Positions 25,574-38,200 of a DNA stretch of 64,000 bases are shown here, one piece after another. Position 1 is the first letter of the stretch, and each line of letters opens with the position of its first letter. The position numbers and the translations under genes are program-made. The stretch spans positions 23,934,930 to 23,998,929 of the forward strand of contig RSEF01000004.1 of the NCBI GenBank assembly GCA_003993805.1, read 5' to 3'. The notes beneath the pieces are model-generated. The model made no database searches and was not told where the DNA came from. It saw nothing but the letters and a program-made list of their open reading frames with translations. Source of the stretch: Himantopus leucocephalus. Lineage: Eukaryota > Chordata > Aves > Charadriiformes > Recurvirostridae.

Positions 25574-25696
25574 AGCCCCAATTCAGCCAAGAACTTAACC
25601 ATGCACGCAACTTTAATTACCTGAACCACTGAAGTCAGTAGGGATTACATGCTTAAAATGGCACATGAGTTTAAGTGCTTTCCTGAGCAAGGTCCT
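25574..25696. repeat. Old palindromic (MITE-like) element
   Basis: An imperfect inverted repeat of about 120 bp. The left arm reads 'ccccaattcagccaagaac' then 'ttaaccatgc'. The right arm, reverse-complemented, reads 'ggaccttgctcaggaaagca' then 'cttaaactcatg'. The centre is near-palindromic 'cactgaagtcagta'. Similar palindromes with a 'ttgacttcaatggg' centre are common in bird and turtle DNA and look like fossil non-autonomous DNA transposons. It ends only about 110 bp before the GUCY1A1 exon at 25803. The family name is not assigned. Confidence 0.5.
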
Positions 25697-25802
25697 AGAA
25701 AAGCCATTATTTTAATGCACATATGATAAAACTGTCACGTGTCAGGAATTTAAGAGAGAAAATAAATGTTTTTAATTTTTTTTCTTTCTTCTTGTTTTGT
25801 AG

Positions 25803-25965
25803 GGGCACACATTTGTTCCTGTGGTGATTTATAGCTACCAATAGTCTTCAACAGTGGTTGCCTTATCTACTATTCTGGCATCTTCTTCTCTTGTTAGTAA
25901 ACAGAAGAGAACTATTAAACACAAAGCCAAGTACTCTTAATCTGAAGAGAGAAACTTCGTACAGT
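25803..25965 (+). other. GUCY1A1: GUCY1A1 5' UTR part of exon 2
   Basis: Starts after a polypyrimidine tract and AG at 25801-25802. The frame of the coding region is closed by an in-frame TGA at 25825-25827. From there to 25966 there is no in-frame ATG, so the start codon is well defined. A TTG-initiated extension in this frame is not biologically meaningful for a vertebrate gene. Confidence 0.75.
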
Positions 25966-26214
25966 ATGTTCTGTACAAAACTGAAAGACTTGAAGATCAC
26001 AGGGGAATGTCCTTTCTCCTTACTGACTCAAAGTCACATTACTGAGGAACATGACAAGGACTGCACAGAAAACAGCTCTAGAGCAGCTTTGCCCATCTGC
26101 AAAGAGGTGCATGAAAAAGATGCTCAAGGAAACCTTCCACAAAGGAAAACGAGCAGAAGTAGAGTGTACCTGCACACATTAACTGAAAGCATCTGCAAAC
26201 TAATCTTTCCTGAG
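25966..26214 (+). CDS. GUCY1A1: GUCY1A1 coding exon 1 (residues 1-83)
   Basis: Begins [19 protein letters not shown], the conserved alpha-1 N-terminus, and ends ...[10 protein letters not shown] before GTAAAT, phase 0. The middle part (about residues 21-52) is the fast-changing region of alpha-1. The stretch from [17 protein letters not shown] onward is strongly conserved and leads into the H-NOX-like domain. Confidence 0.95.
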
Positions 26215-29200
26215 GTAAATAGATACTGCATAATAACAGTAATTTAATAGCATTTAATTATAAATATTAAAAAAGCATTTTATGCAAGCCTTTAGATGTA
26301 AGCCTTTAGAAAGTTCTTTTGACTTCAAAGTTTGTGTTCTTATGTAGTTCTGCATAGTTTATATCCTCATTTTGTCCTCTTTCATCCCTTCTGGATACAA
26401 TTTTGCCACAGTCAGTTTTGTACACTTTCATACCATGCCTTCCACTGTATTTCCATATCTTTGTCTTGTATTTGCAACCTTCCACTCATCACTTGAATTG
26501 TTCCTTTTACATCCATGTATTTCTGTAGCAATCTTTTTACATAGAGATACAGTTAGAGAAAATCCACCTTGTTGTCTAATTATGTAAATTATGTGGTCAC
26601 GTCATTAATTCACCTAACTGAATCCATACTGCTACGTACATCAGTCATTATCAAAAAATAATTAAAATAGCTGTTTTCACCTATTAAGGTGCTCATCTCC
26701 TGCCATACTATTTTTAAAAACATTACTGTCTGTGTTTACCACAAAAGCATTCTTATGTCTCCGCTCAGCTCAACTGAAAATAGGTACAGTGCGTGCATAG
26801 TAGTTCGCTTGAGTGGGGATGAATACCATGGTTTATCTCTGTTAAAAGAATATGAAAAATGTGGCTCCATAACATTCACTTGGGCTTGCCTCGATTCTTT
26901 GGAAAGTGTGAAGGAAATGACTGGTACATATTGGGACTACAAATGGCAAATGGCCAACACTCTATACTCAGTTGATTACAATCCCATTACTTGACATTCA
27001 GTCTACCTTACTGAATGTGCTGGAGTTTGTTAAATCTATTTGCAGATCGGTTTTCGCAACTGTGCATGTATTACCCTTTTGTTAAAACTCTGCATTATCA
27101 ATTTTTGGTAGACCCCTTTTTACCTCTGCTGCACTTACGCAGAAGAAATTCATCCCTTTAAACTGATCTTTAAATGTATAAAGCAAAGGACTTTTAACTC
27201 AAGAATGAACTGGCAAAGCACCACTTCTATAGTGTCATGATTGCTGTATTGCTTTTCTAGTATACAGTTGTTGGTGGGATTCTTAATGAAATAATTGTGG
27301 GGTTTTTTTCTTTAAAGAGTGGTATAAATGTATGCAGCTGCCTATTATATAATCACAATAGGCTAGTTCATTAGCTGGGACAAAAGCTTGGTAAAGTCAA
27401 GGGTATTATGATGAGGAGCTACTGAAGTTCACTGCTATTTACAGTTATTCAAGTCGTATTCATTGGAACTTTGTCCAAGTATAGCAGTCTGTTCTCATGC
27501 TGATTTGGGCTCAAGACCTAAGCATCTTCCCAATTACAGTTCTCCATAAAAGTGGTTTGCTTTTTTAAAAACATATTTTTCATTGCTTAGATACTTTATA
27601 GTGCCTTACTTAACCGTCAGTGACTAACATCATCTTCTTTCCAATTGGAAACTGCTAAACAGGGGGCCGCATCATGACCCCAATTTATTTATGAACTCCT
27701 CATGAAAGCAGTGAGTTGTGCATGGAAGTACAGGACATAGTGAATTCAGAACAACTGTTGATTAAATTTCAGATATAATGAAGTGCGTGTGATTGTTTTA
27801 TTTGCTTCTTTGGGTGTTTACAGAAAAATAGAGAAAGTTGCTCAGAGATAAATAATGAATTGGGTGGCATTCCACTTGTATGGAATACAAATTCTACCAG
27901 TTTATACACAGATGTAACTTACATTGTGTTCATATACATGGTAGAACAGTTGTTCAATTCAGATTTTTGCTTGGAAAAAGTCTCCAGAATATATTGCCAT
28001 GCTTTCACATGATATTTTCTTCGTGTGTGCAGACTTTCCTTTTGAAAATACAAAAAGCAAAAGATGCAGTAGAAAGTGCTAGTTTCTTCAGGGAACGAGA
28101 ACCAAAGAAAAGCCAGAGCACAGCAAGCCTCACAGCCAAATTCTATCATGTCAGTGTAGTACTATTTGATGACCCTGCTTTGATGGGAAGTTTGGGTTTC
28201 AAAGGATCAGAGACCACATACATAAGACAGCTTTACTGGCCCCAGCAATTTGAAATATGCATGTTTGGAAAGTGTTGTATCTGTTCCAATTAGGAACTAC
28301 AGAAAGGATATGCAATCACAGGACTGAGGTAAATTAATCTTCATGATAGTCTAAAGGGTCTTTTATTATGGGATCCTTTTACAAAGGTTTTCTACCGTGA
28401 CTAGATTTTCATCTGGAGGATATTGAGGTTTGCAGCATACATAACCAAAATTATTCTTCTTCCACAAATATAAAATAAAGGGTTCTAACAGTGTCTTGAA
28501 ATGCTATAGTCTTGAAAACAGAAAAGGAGGTAATCTGAAGCACAGAATGCTAACTTGATCTTTTATAGCTGCATTTGAAAGTCTGTTACCTATTGCAATT
28601 TCAATCGTGACATTTCTGAAAATTGCCCTGAAAAAAAAATTAACTCTTAATATTCCAAGAAAAATTACTAGTTAGAAGAGCCACTTTTTAATGTTTTGCT
28701 GTGGGCATATTGCAGAATGTAACTGCCTTTTTCTGTTAGGAGAATATATTTTAAACTGAAAAGATTTCTTTCTGCGTTTTGCATCCATGGTAGGGTGGTG
28801 TTTGGGGACGGGGGGGATGTGTAATAATAGAAAGTTGGGTTAGTTATACTTGTTAGCAGTACTGTTTTTATTGCCAGATGAGAATGTGGAGGTAGAGCAC
28901 ATCACCAGATTTAAAATGCACAATCACTGGCACATATCAGCTATAGTGGTACTGGAGCTGAAGACATCAACATAAACTAAATCCCAAACACAGTTATAAC
29001 ATGCTGTTTCTAACAGCTATACCATCTTGAAAAAAGATGATGGTCCCAAGGACAGCAAAGTAATTCTTCTCTGTATAAAAATACTATTCTTATGTTTAAA
29101 TTTTCAGCAATGACATTTTAATCAACATAGCTTTTTTTCTTCCCCAGTTTGAAAGGCTGAATCTTGCACTTCAGAGAACACTTGCAAAACACAGAATAAA

Positions 29201-32200
29201 GGAAACCAGGTGTGTATGTGTAACGGGTTTGCCACTAACTTCACAGCAAAAATGTTTTGCTGACAGTTTATAAGGACTGGGGTGGTGAGTGGGAATCAGG
29301 ACTTCCGGAATCTGTTTTCAATTGTCTTGTCAAATTGGTGTGTAACATTTCATGTAATGTAAGTTAATAAATGATATATTTTATTTTAAAATATTTACAA
29401 ATATTTAAATCATTCAGAACTTTGACTTAATGGGCAAATTTTAGCCATTTGTGCAGGGAAACAGGCAAGGACTTTGTTTAAAATGAGCAAGAGTTTTGGA
29501 GGAACTCAGAGACTACTCAGGCATAGATGGAGAGATAAACGTGGTTGTGTATGGATCTAGCCCAGTGTTTCTAAGATCCCAGGAAAATAATTTTAAATGT
29601 AAAAAATTAGTATGATACAAAAAAAATTGGCTTCTGATACAATGAACAGTCGTACGCTACAGATACTGACATGTTTTCCCTGGGCTCGCTTGGCTTCTGG
29701 TTTTTGTTTCTGAGTAACTCAGCTTGATTTTCAGCACTCCTTAGTACTAATCCAATATTAATCATTTGAGCCTTGTAGGGAGTAAGAATTTCTTAGCATG
29801 TCATTAAACATTGAGGATTCAATTTATTGAATGTATCTGAAAAAATAAGGCATTCAGTTTAAATCTCTTTTCAAAAGTGGAAAAAATAACGAAGTTGGAA
29901 ACTACACTGTTGCTCACCTTGATAAGAATAGATTATAACAATGTATCTTTTAAATTATACTTGATATTTTTAAAGCACTTCACATGCATTGACTGAATCA
30001 AAGATAGCTGGTCAGATGTGCATTGCAATTGCTGACTGGCTTATTGATGTGAATATTTTCCCTGTCTTTAATTATGTGTTGCTTCCTGGAGTATCAGTTT
30101 GAAACAAAAAATTATTATGCTATTCTGAATGATGTAATAATGCAAATGTAAAACAGATCTAAATGTCTGTATTGCTTTTGCATATAAATGTATCTAAGAT
30201 ATTTCAAGTGAAGAAATTCAGAAAGCACGTATCAAAAACTTCTTGCTTATATGGAGGTTAATCTAAGCTACATGTCCTTCTCATCATTTTGGGTCTGACG
30301 TTCAGGTTGACATTTATTGACCTCAGAGAACTCAGAGGGCTGCAGTTTTCTGTCACAGAATCTGGATTACTACCAATGAACAAGTAGTTCACTACACTAC
30401 TTCATTACTACAATGAACAAGAAGTTAATAGCTGTTATTGGTATTTTCTCTCAAAACAGAAATACCTTCTCACTTTTTTTTGAATTTAATGCAATGTAAT
30501 TCCAATAAACGTTTGAATATAAATTCCAATTGTATTTGACGGTATGTTACGAAATACAGTTATGGCTTCAAGCAAAAACCCAAATCAAACAAAAACCCAG
30601 AACTGTTGCAACCTAAAGAGTTTTTAATCAATGACAGTCTATATCATTTGGCCTCAATCCATAATCTGAGCTCAGACCACTAAAACTTTAATTTATCACA
30701 AATTCACAGGATAATCTAAGATCCTGCCAAGACCCTATCTTGAATTAATGAACATTAAAGACGGGGTAGGTAACTTCTGTTACTTACTTGATTTTTCAGG
30801 GGGTTTATTTATATTTTTATGATCTTTACAGAATAACTGGGGATAGAGAAGATTTTGAAAAAATAATCAGTGATCATGCTAATGCTGCAGGTAACGTAAG
30901 CTTGTTTAATAACAGATATATATATAAAAAATATAGAGTGTATATATGTTATATATATAAAATAATGTATTATATATAAATTAATCTTGTTGCTAAGAAA
31001 TAATTTCCCCCATGTAAGGGCTGCAGTGATGCTGACAACACAGAGCCTAAACTATGATGTCTGCAACTAACAGTTCAGAGTGTCAAAATTTGAGCTAAAA
31101 GACAAGTTTCTCAAGTCTGAGCTGTCGTAGAATCATCCACCCATAAGATCCAACATCTAGAGTGAGTTGTAACATACATTCAGTAATAGGTTACAGCTTT
31201 ATACTCTTGAAAAACTTTGATCCTTTTCATCTTCTGAAAGACTAGTCTGTCAGAAGAGAACTGCTGTAATTTTTGATATGGAACTCACTGGCTACTTTTG
31301 CAATAGTAAATTAATATTTGTAAGAACTGAAATGTGGTCTTCTGTACACTTAAACTGTTAAGCTGGTCCCAGTACACAGTTGGCCTGTGACAGATAACAC
31401 TTTTCGAAATGATTCCCAGTAACAGTTGGGAAGCTGGACCATTCCCAACAGTAGGTCTGCATGCAGCTATCCTGTTAAAACAAATTTACTAGCAAAGATG
31501 TGAGCTGTTCTGTGCCAATTGGCCTCAGTGCGCTGGACTATTCCTAGGGCCATTTAATTTATTGGATCAGGCATAGTACTTATATCTGCATGTGTGCACA
31601 GATGCTTTTTTATTCTCATTTTAAGTTTTCATATTTTTATTTTATTTATTTATATCAAACTAAGGGAATTGGGTTAAATCCTGTGCCAAAATGTGCATTC
31701 ATTCTGTCTACATCTCTACAAAGAACACGGAGACCTGGATCTTTCCAAATTACAATCTATTGTCTCCCTGTTTTCCAGGCACCACGAGTATGTCTTTGGT
31801 TACAGCAGGACTCCTAAATGAGAGGGCCCTCAGGTGTCAGTGTGGGATCAGGGAAGGATATTGCTAATTTGATGTGGTCTAGCATGAAAAAAAGTGGAGG
31901 TTAGCCTGAGATTCAGTGTGATGAGTGCAGTTCTGACTAAAATGTGGTTCCACGCAGGTGTTCCTGCGGAGTCTCTACGGGAATCTCTTGGTGAAGAGCT
32001 ATTCAAAATATGCTATGAAGAGGATGAGCACATATTAGGGGTTATTGGAGGAACCCTTAAGGACTTCTTGAACAGTTTCACTACTCTGCTGAAGCAGAGT
32101 AGCCACAGCCAAGAAGCAGGAAAAAAGGACAGACTTGAAGATGCCTCCATATTATGCCTGGAGAAAGATCAGGACTTCTTAAATGTGTATTATTTCTTTC

Positions 32201-35200
32201 CTAAGAAAATCACGAGTCTTATTCTGTCTGGTATTATTAAAGCAGCAGCTCATATTTTGTATGAAACTGAGGTGGAAGTGATGCTCATGCCTCCTTGTTT
32301 CCATAATGACTGCACTGAGTTTGCTAATCAGCCTTATTTGCTGTACTCTATACAAGTCAAAAGTGCAAAACCTTCCTTATCTCCGTGTAAACCACAGTCT
32401 TCACTTGTGATTCCTGCCTCTGTGTTCTGTAAGACTTTCCCATTTCATTTTATGTTTGACAAGGATATGTCAGTTCTTCAAATTGGAAATGGGATAAGAA
32501 GACTTTTGACCAGGAGAGAATTTCAAGCTAAGCCCAATTTTGAAGAGTATTTTGAAATTCTTACCCCCAAAGTAAGCTGCACTTTTAGTGGAATAATGAC
32601 AATGCTAAATATGCAGTTTACTGTACGAGTCAGAAGATGGGATAATACTGATATGAAATCATCCATGGTAAGAGACTTTTTATAACCATTACTTCTGTGA
32701 GGAATTTGTTTTCTTCAGATAGAGTTAAAATAGCCACAAAACATGGTGCACTTTGCATTTTCTACCTCTCAGCACCTAATACAACTGAATAATAATGATT
32801 TATTGAGGGTGCTCTAATATAATTCAGATTCTGAAGCCAATATTCAGTCAAAACTCTTCTTTAGGACTTTTACATAAGTAAGATCTGACTGTTAACTTGA
32901 TTTTATAAAAAAAAAAAAATTGAAATATTGAGTTAAACTCAGTAAATTGAGATAAACCCCACAAGATGTCATGCTGCTGAGAATAAGGGCATCTCCAACA
33001 CAAAGACAGTGGCAGCGAAAGCTTTAGCAAAGTGCCCCTGAATCATCTGGAAGCAACAGCTCTAGGATTTTGGGAAAAAAGTAGACATTTCTTGTGCTCA
33101 TTCAGCCTTTGGTATCTTTGGTGTTTTGGTATCTTTGATGTTTTTATATTTTCATCAGATGCAAGTGCCATAGGTCCCACTTAGTTTCAGCTGATGGGAT
33201 TACTGACTATCTTTGCTGAAGCTGGGTCTGTGGCAAATGACCTGGGACAGTAAAAAACATTGAATGCTTTTATTCATCACTGCCCCCAGCTGAATTCCCT
33301 GAGGCACTCTGGGATGAATTACTAGTTCAGACTAAACACTCCAAGAACTTAAATGAAGAATGGTAATAAAGGTTTCACCCAGTTATTAATGAAGTGGGAA
33401 AAAATGTAGCACTGATTAGCTACTTCATCTTAGATCCATTTCTGCACAAGGCAAGTTTAATGATTACAAGAGGTAATAGACTCTGCTTTGCTTTTGCATA
33501 TACTTACATATGCAAATGTAACAGGTTTTCTTCAAAAAATGGTGTGTCAAAGCAATGTCAAGAGGAGCTCTGCAGCACCTTGCACATTAAACAACTGAAT
33601 ACAGAAGAGACATAAAAATACTTTTGTAGATCATTAACATGGGATATTTCTGCCATTTATGCCTTTAATTTTAAATTGCATTGAGTACTGAACATCCTGT
33701 GATAAAATTGAAGCAGATTTTCTCACTCTATTTTAGAAAGAAAGTGGTGCATGAACTAAACACTAGAGTTATTAGCAGAAATTCACAGGCCAGTATAGTC
33801 AGTAACATTTTATCAATAGACAAAAACGCACAAAATTATTATTTTGGTTTTTCTTCCTAAGCTAAAACTGGTACCGATACTCAAACATTTTAATTAGGTG
33901 TTTATCCTCAATTTGTGGTCTAACTTTTTACCAGAAGGCTCAAGCAAAATAAACTTATTTGATGTCTCTATGATTTTCTGTACCCCATGTTTTCTCTTAA
34001 GCAACTAAATGAAAAGGTAAGGACTGTGGACCGGTCTGATTTTCCTACGTTTCAGCAAAATGTATTTCCTCTAAAACTTCTTGCTTCTAAACCATTGCTG
34101 TGCATGTTTTGCATGAATTCTTGTTTCTTTAACTGTTTCAGGTAATGGATCTTAAAGGCCAAATGATCTATATTTTTGAATCCAGTGCCATCCTATTCTT
34201 GGGATCTCCTTGTGTGGATAGACTAGAAGATTTTACAGGACGTGGACTGTACCTCTCAGATATTCCCATTCACAATGCATTGAGAGATGTTGTTTTGATA
34301 GGAGAGCAGGCCAGAGCTCAGGATGGACTGAAGAAGAGGTTAGGAAAGCTAAAAGCAACCCTTGAGCAGGCCCATCAAGCACTTGAAGAAGAAAAGAAGA
34401 AGACAGTAGATCTTCTGTTTTCAATTTTTCCTGGAGAGGTTGCTCAGCAGCTGTGGCAGGGACAAGTTGTGCAAGCCAAGAAATTTAATAATGTCACAAT
34501 GCTTTTCTCTGACATTGTTGGATTCACTGCCATCTGTTCCCAGTGCTCACCTATGCAGGTTATCACCATGCTTAATGAGCTTTATACTCGCTTTGATTAC
34601 CAATGTGGAGAGCTAGATGTCTACAAGGTACACAATTTATTACATATCTGTGGGGTTCCGGGGCAGGAAAGGAAATTAAGACTAAATGGGACAGAGGATA
34701 ATAGAAGTGCAAAAATTATTTTGCTCTAAATCCTCATTATAAGAAAGACATTAAGGTAAATCACAAAACAAACAAACAAACACAAAAATCAACAAGATTA
34801 GCTGTTCATGCAGCCAAGAGACAAACCTATCAAAACTTGAGTTAATTTTAAAAATTAATTTCAATGACAGTGGTGTAAATCTGGAGTGAATAGGTGTTTA
34901 ATGTAGATATGAGTGCCTGACAGCAGGTGAGCAAGAAAAAGTATTTTAGTGTGATGCCCAGCAATAAATACAAGTTGTGCAATTTTTCCTATTGAATGAT
35001 ACTGCAAGATTTGCCCAGGACTTAAATAATTTAGCAGGACAAATATGACTTAGTCAATATGTGGGTACAATTCTTACTGAAGCCACAGGCTATTCTTTTA
35101 TATGTCAAACAGTGTAAGACTAAGGAACAAATATGCCTGTTTTAGGTTGAGACTATTGGAGATGCCTACTGTGTCGCTGGAGGTTTACACAAAGAAAGTG

Positions 35201-38200
35201 AAACACATGCTGTTCAAATAGCATTGATGGCCCTGAAGATGATGGAGCTGTCAGATGAAGTGGTGTCTCCCCATGGCGAGCCTATCAAGGTCATATATTA
35301 TACTGTATTTTATATGGTTGAAGTGGGCAGTTTAGTTTGTTCAGTTGCTTTGGGGTGTTTTGTCTCAAGGGATTTTCACATAATTGCATCAACTCAGACA
35401 AGTTTGGGAATCAAGTGTGTATGGCTGGAGAGGCTGACCTTTTTAGTTCAATGAATGAGAGTTTTGTGGAGAGGTAAAGATGAAACAGAGATCTGAAAAT
35501 CAACCCAAAAGGCTTAAATGCAGTGAAACCAATAGGTGCATACTGACATGCTGCAGTTTTTGTCTCAGTAGCAATAAATTTGTCCGTGACATGGAACATT
35601 GTGTTACTGTTTTCTAATGAGGAGACTCATCCTCTCTCAAAATTAGACACAATGACAACATATAAGTCTTTTGAGGTAACAGGTATAAATATGAATCATC
35701 AAAGACATGTTCTGATTGCAGTAAGCCACAAATCTTTAAAGGATTCTATTGCTGTTCTTGGTTTACAGTCAGGTACTGAACCACTACCATAAGACCATGG
35801 TGTTAATACTGTCAAAGCAACTGTTAGATTCAGTGGTAGTTATATTTATGGCTTCCTTTCAATAAGAACTTACGCATGTACTGAACTTTTCATGTAGATT
35901 TACCTCTCACTGAGAAAAAAAGAGAAAGGCCTGGGTGTATGAGAAATGATGTGGACCTTCTACTAAGTTCAAATGCCCTGGAATGGGGTCCTATTATTAT
36001 TAGTACAGGTGTCTGAGTTCATTATATCTTTCATTTGCTCATTTTTAACATTTATCTGTTCATTTGTTCATTTAGAAAACTTTGGGCTTCTTTGATTTTA
36101 GATTAAGGACTATTTGTATTCCAAGACAAAGAAGATAGTTATTAAGAGGATTACCTGCTCCACATTTGTCACAGAGAACAGCACTATTATATTATAAATA
36201 AATGTTGTTCTTTTTGTATTTCACAATATCAAATTAAATTACACTTAAAAAAATCTGGAAACATCTTTACAATATTATAACATGTTTGTAATTTCCACAC
36301 AAATGCTACCTCTACAATTTTGAATGAGGCATGCTATTACATTTTAAAAAGTAATTTTAAAATAGGGAGAAAAAAGTTGTGTAAGTACCTACTAGAAGCT
36401 TCTTAGAAGAAAACTGACTCTTTCTATTTTTAACAAAAGCATGCATCTATTTTAATGAAATGATTCATGAAAGCATTAGCTGTTTTGCAAAGCAACAAAT
36501 ATGGCAGTCTACGGTCATTTTATATACAAATTGTCGAGTAAAAAGGCATGATGCAAACTGCTTACTTTAAGTCAGACTTGTATGTCGATGTACATAGTTT
36601 ACCCATCTTTGCTGTGTGAGTCAATTTAACTTTTGTTGCAGGCTTTTCTGCTTTTCCACTCAAAATTAGGAATTGTGAATTCTTCATAATGATATGATAT
36701 TATCTTGATATGCAAAGAGTAGCATACATCGAAGATACACAAGCTTCCTGACATCATGCCATTATTGTGTCAGAGTGCTGTTCTGAAGAAAACATATCTG
36801 CATGTGTATAACGCATATAAGAAAAAGAACTTGTCTCCAAAAAGAAAAAAAGGAACAGCACCAGCTAAGGAAAACAAAAAATCTGAGTATGAGTTACAAA
36901 GAAGAGGTATCAAAATGTTTCAACTGCTGTATAATTTGATTAATTATCAAAATTCTGTACTCTGGGATTGGGATTTTCTCCATGTGCGACCTTATCAATA
37001 GAGTTCAGTGGGAACTACAGCATATACATATTGTCTTTGCTATTCCCTAAGACTTGTCTTCTGACCTTAACAGCAAAGCAAGTACTATTCATTAACTGTC
37101 ACCAGTCTAACAACATTGTGTCCTGTAATTCCTCCCAGAAAATTATCGAAGTGTCATAGTAACTCCTGCTGATGTTTCTTTGTTCAATTTACTGCCACAG
37201 TGACCAGCGTTATCACAGTCATATAGATGAAGGTTTACTTACAATAAATACAAAGCAAGATAAACTTCAGCTAGTTTCCTCTCCACAAGCAGTGATGACC
37301 AGAATATAGACATTTTAGGGAGACTGTACTAACTCATTTTGTATTAGTAACTCTTTTTTTTTTTTTTTATAGAGGAAGAATTTATAAAACTGACTTCAAC
37401 CATTTTATTTTACCTAATAATGCTGCTTTCTGTCTTTTATTTAAAGATGCGTATTGGCCTTCATTCTGGATCTGTCTTTGCTGGAGTTGTTGGGGTTAAA
37501 ATGCCTCGTTATTGCCTTTTTGGAAATAATGTAACCCTTGCCAATAAATTTGAATCTTGCAGTATACCTAGAAGAATAAATGTCAGCCCAACAACTTACA
37601 GGTAGAGTGCTTCATATCTGTAAAATGTCCACCTGAAGTAGTTACTGTAATAGTTCATTACCTTCCTTTCTCTCTGAAGTACTGCTGTTTATTTTCCTTT
37701 TTCTCTCTTTATCTGACTGCTCATGAATGCACCATGGTTATTTTTAGTCAGAATGCAACCAGCAGCAGCAAGAAAAAAGATGAAACAGAACAGCTAATAT
37801 TTATTTTTCAGATGTTACATTTAAAATCAGTGGACTGCCTGGACCAATTTTGCTTCTTATGCTACAGCTGTATACCTCTTGCTTTTTTTTTTTCCCCCCT
37901 CTTTTCTCATATAGTTGGCTCCTTTTTGGGCTACGTGGCTTTCAGTGTGAACTGGATGCCAAACTGGCTGCAGGTGACCTTGAAAATAACAACTGAACTG
38001 AGGAATTGTTAAACATGACCCTACGCATCTTCTCTTTCGGTTAGGAAAGATGAATGAATAGGATGCAATGAATAAACCATGCCAGTGTTTAGTTTATACA
38101 GGTTTTGGTCCCAACTCAGTTTAAACATTTTAGTATGGAACTTAGGCTGTACGCTGAGTGTATCCACATTTTTCATAATGTGTACTACGTGATTATGCAG

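Larger units (their letters stand above)
4301..25802 (+). other. GUCY1A1: GUCY1A1 intron 1 (predicted, 21.5 kb)
   Basis: Bounded by GTGAGT at 4301 and a long T-rich tract ending in TGTAG at 25802. Contents: a GC-rich start with a GGAGC pentamer array and a G-quadruplex tract, then long AT-rich sequence with a 30-bp tandem duplication at 7399 and remnants of an old palindromic element near 17.4, 24.1 and 25.6 kb. GC-richer patches of unknown origin lie near 18.88-19.08 and 23.34-23.60 kb. No other gene is recognised; ORFs of up to 165 codons resemble nothing I know and are probably chance. Confidence 0.6.

Noticed and set aside
25858..25965. N-terminal extension of alpha-1 from an upstream TTG
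   Set aside because: Vertebrate alpha-1 begins at MFCTKLKDL. The extension is leucine-rich 5' UTR translated in frame, with no ATG, and is preceded by TGA at 25825.
27880..28293. 137-codon ORF in the intron after coding exon 1
   Set aside because: Starts on a non-ATG codon, has no recognisable motif and is not bounded by convincing splice sites in the gene frame.
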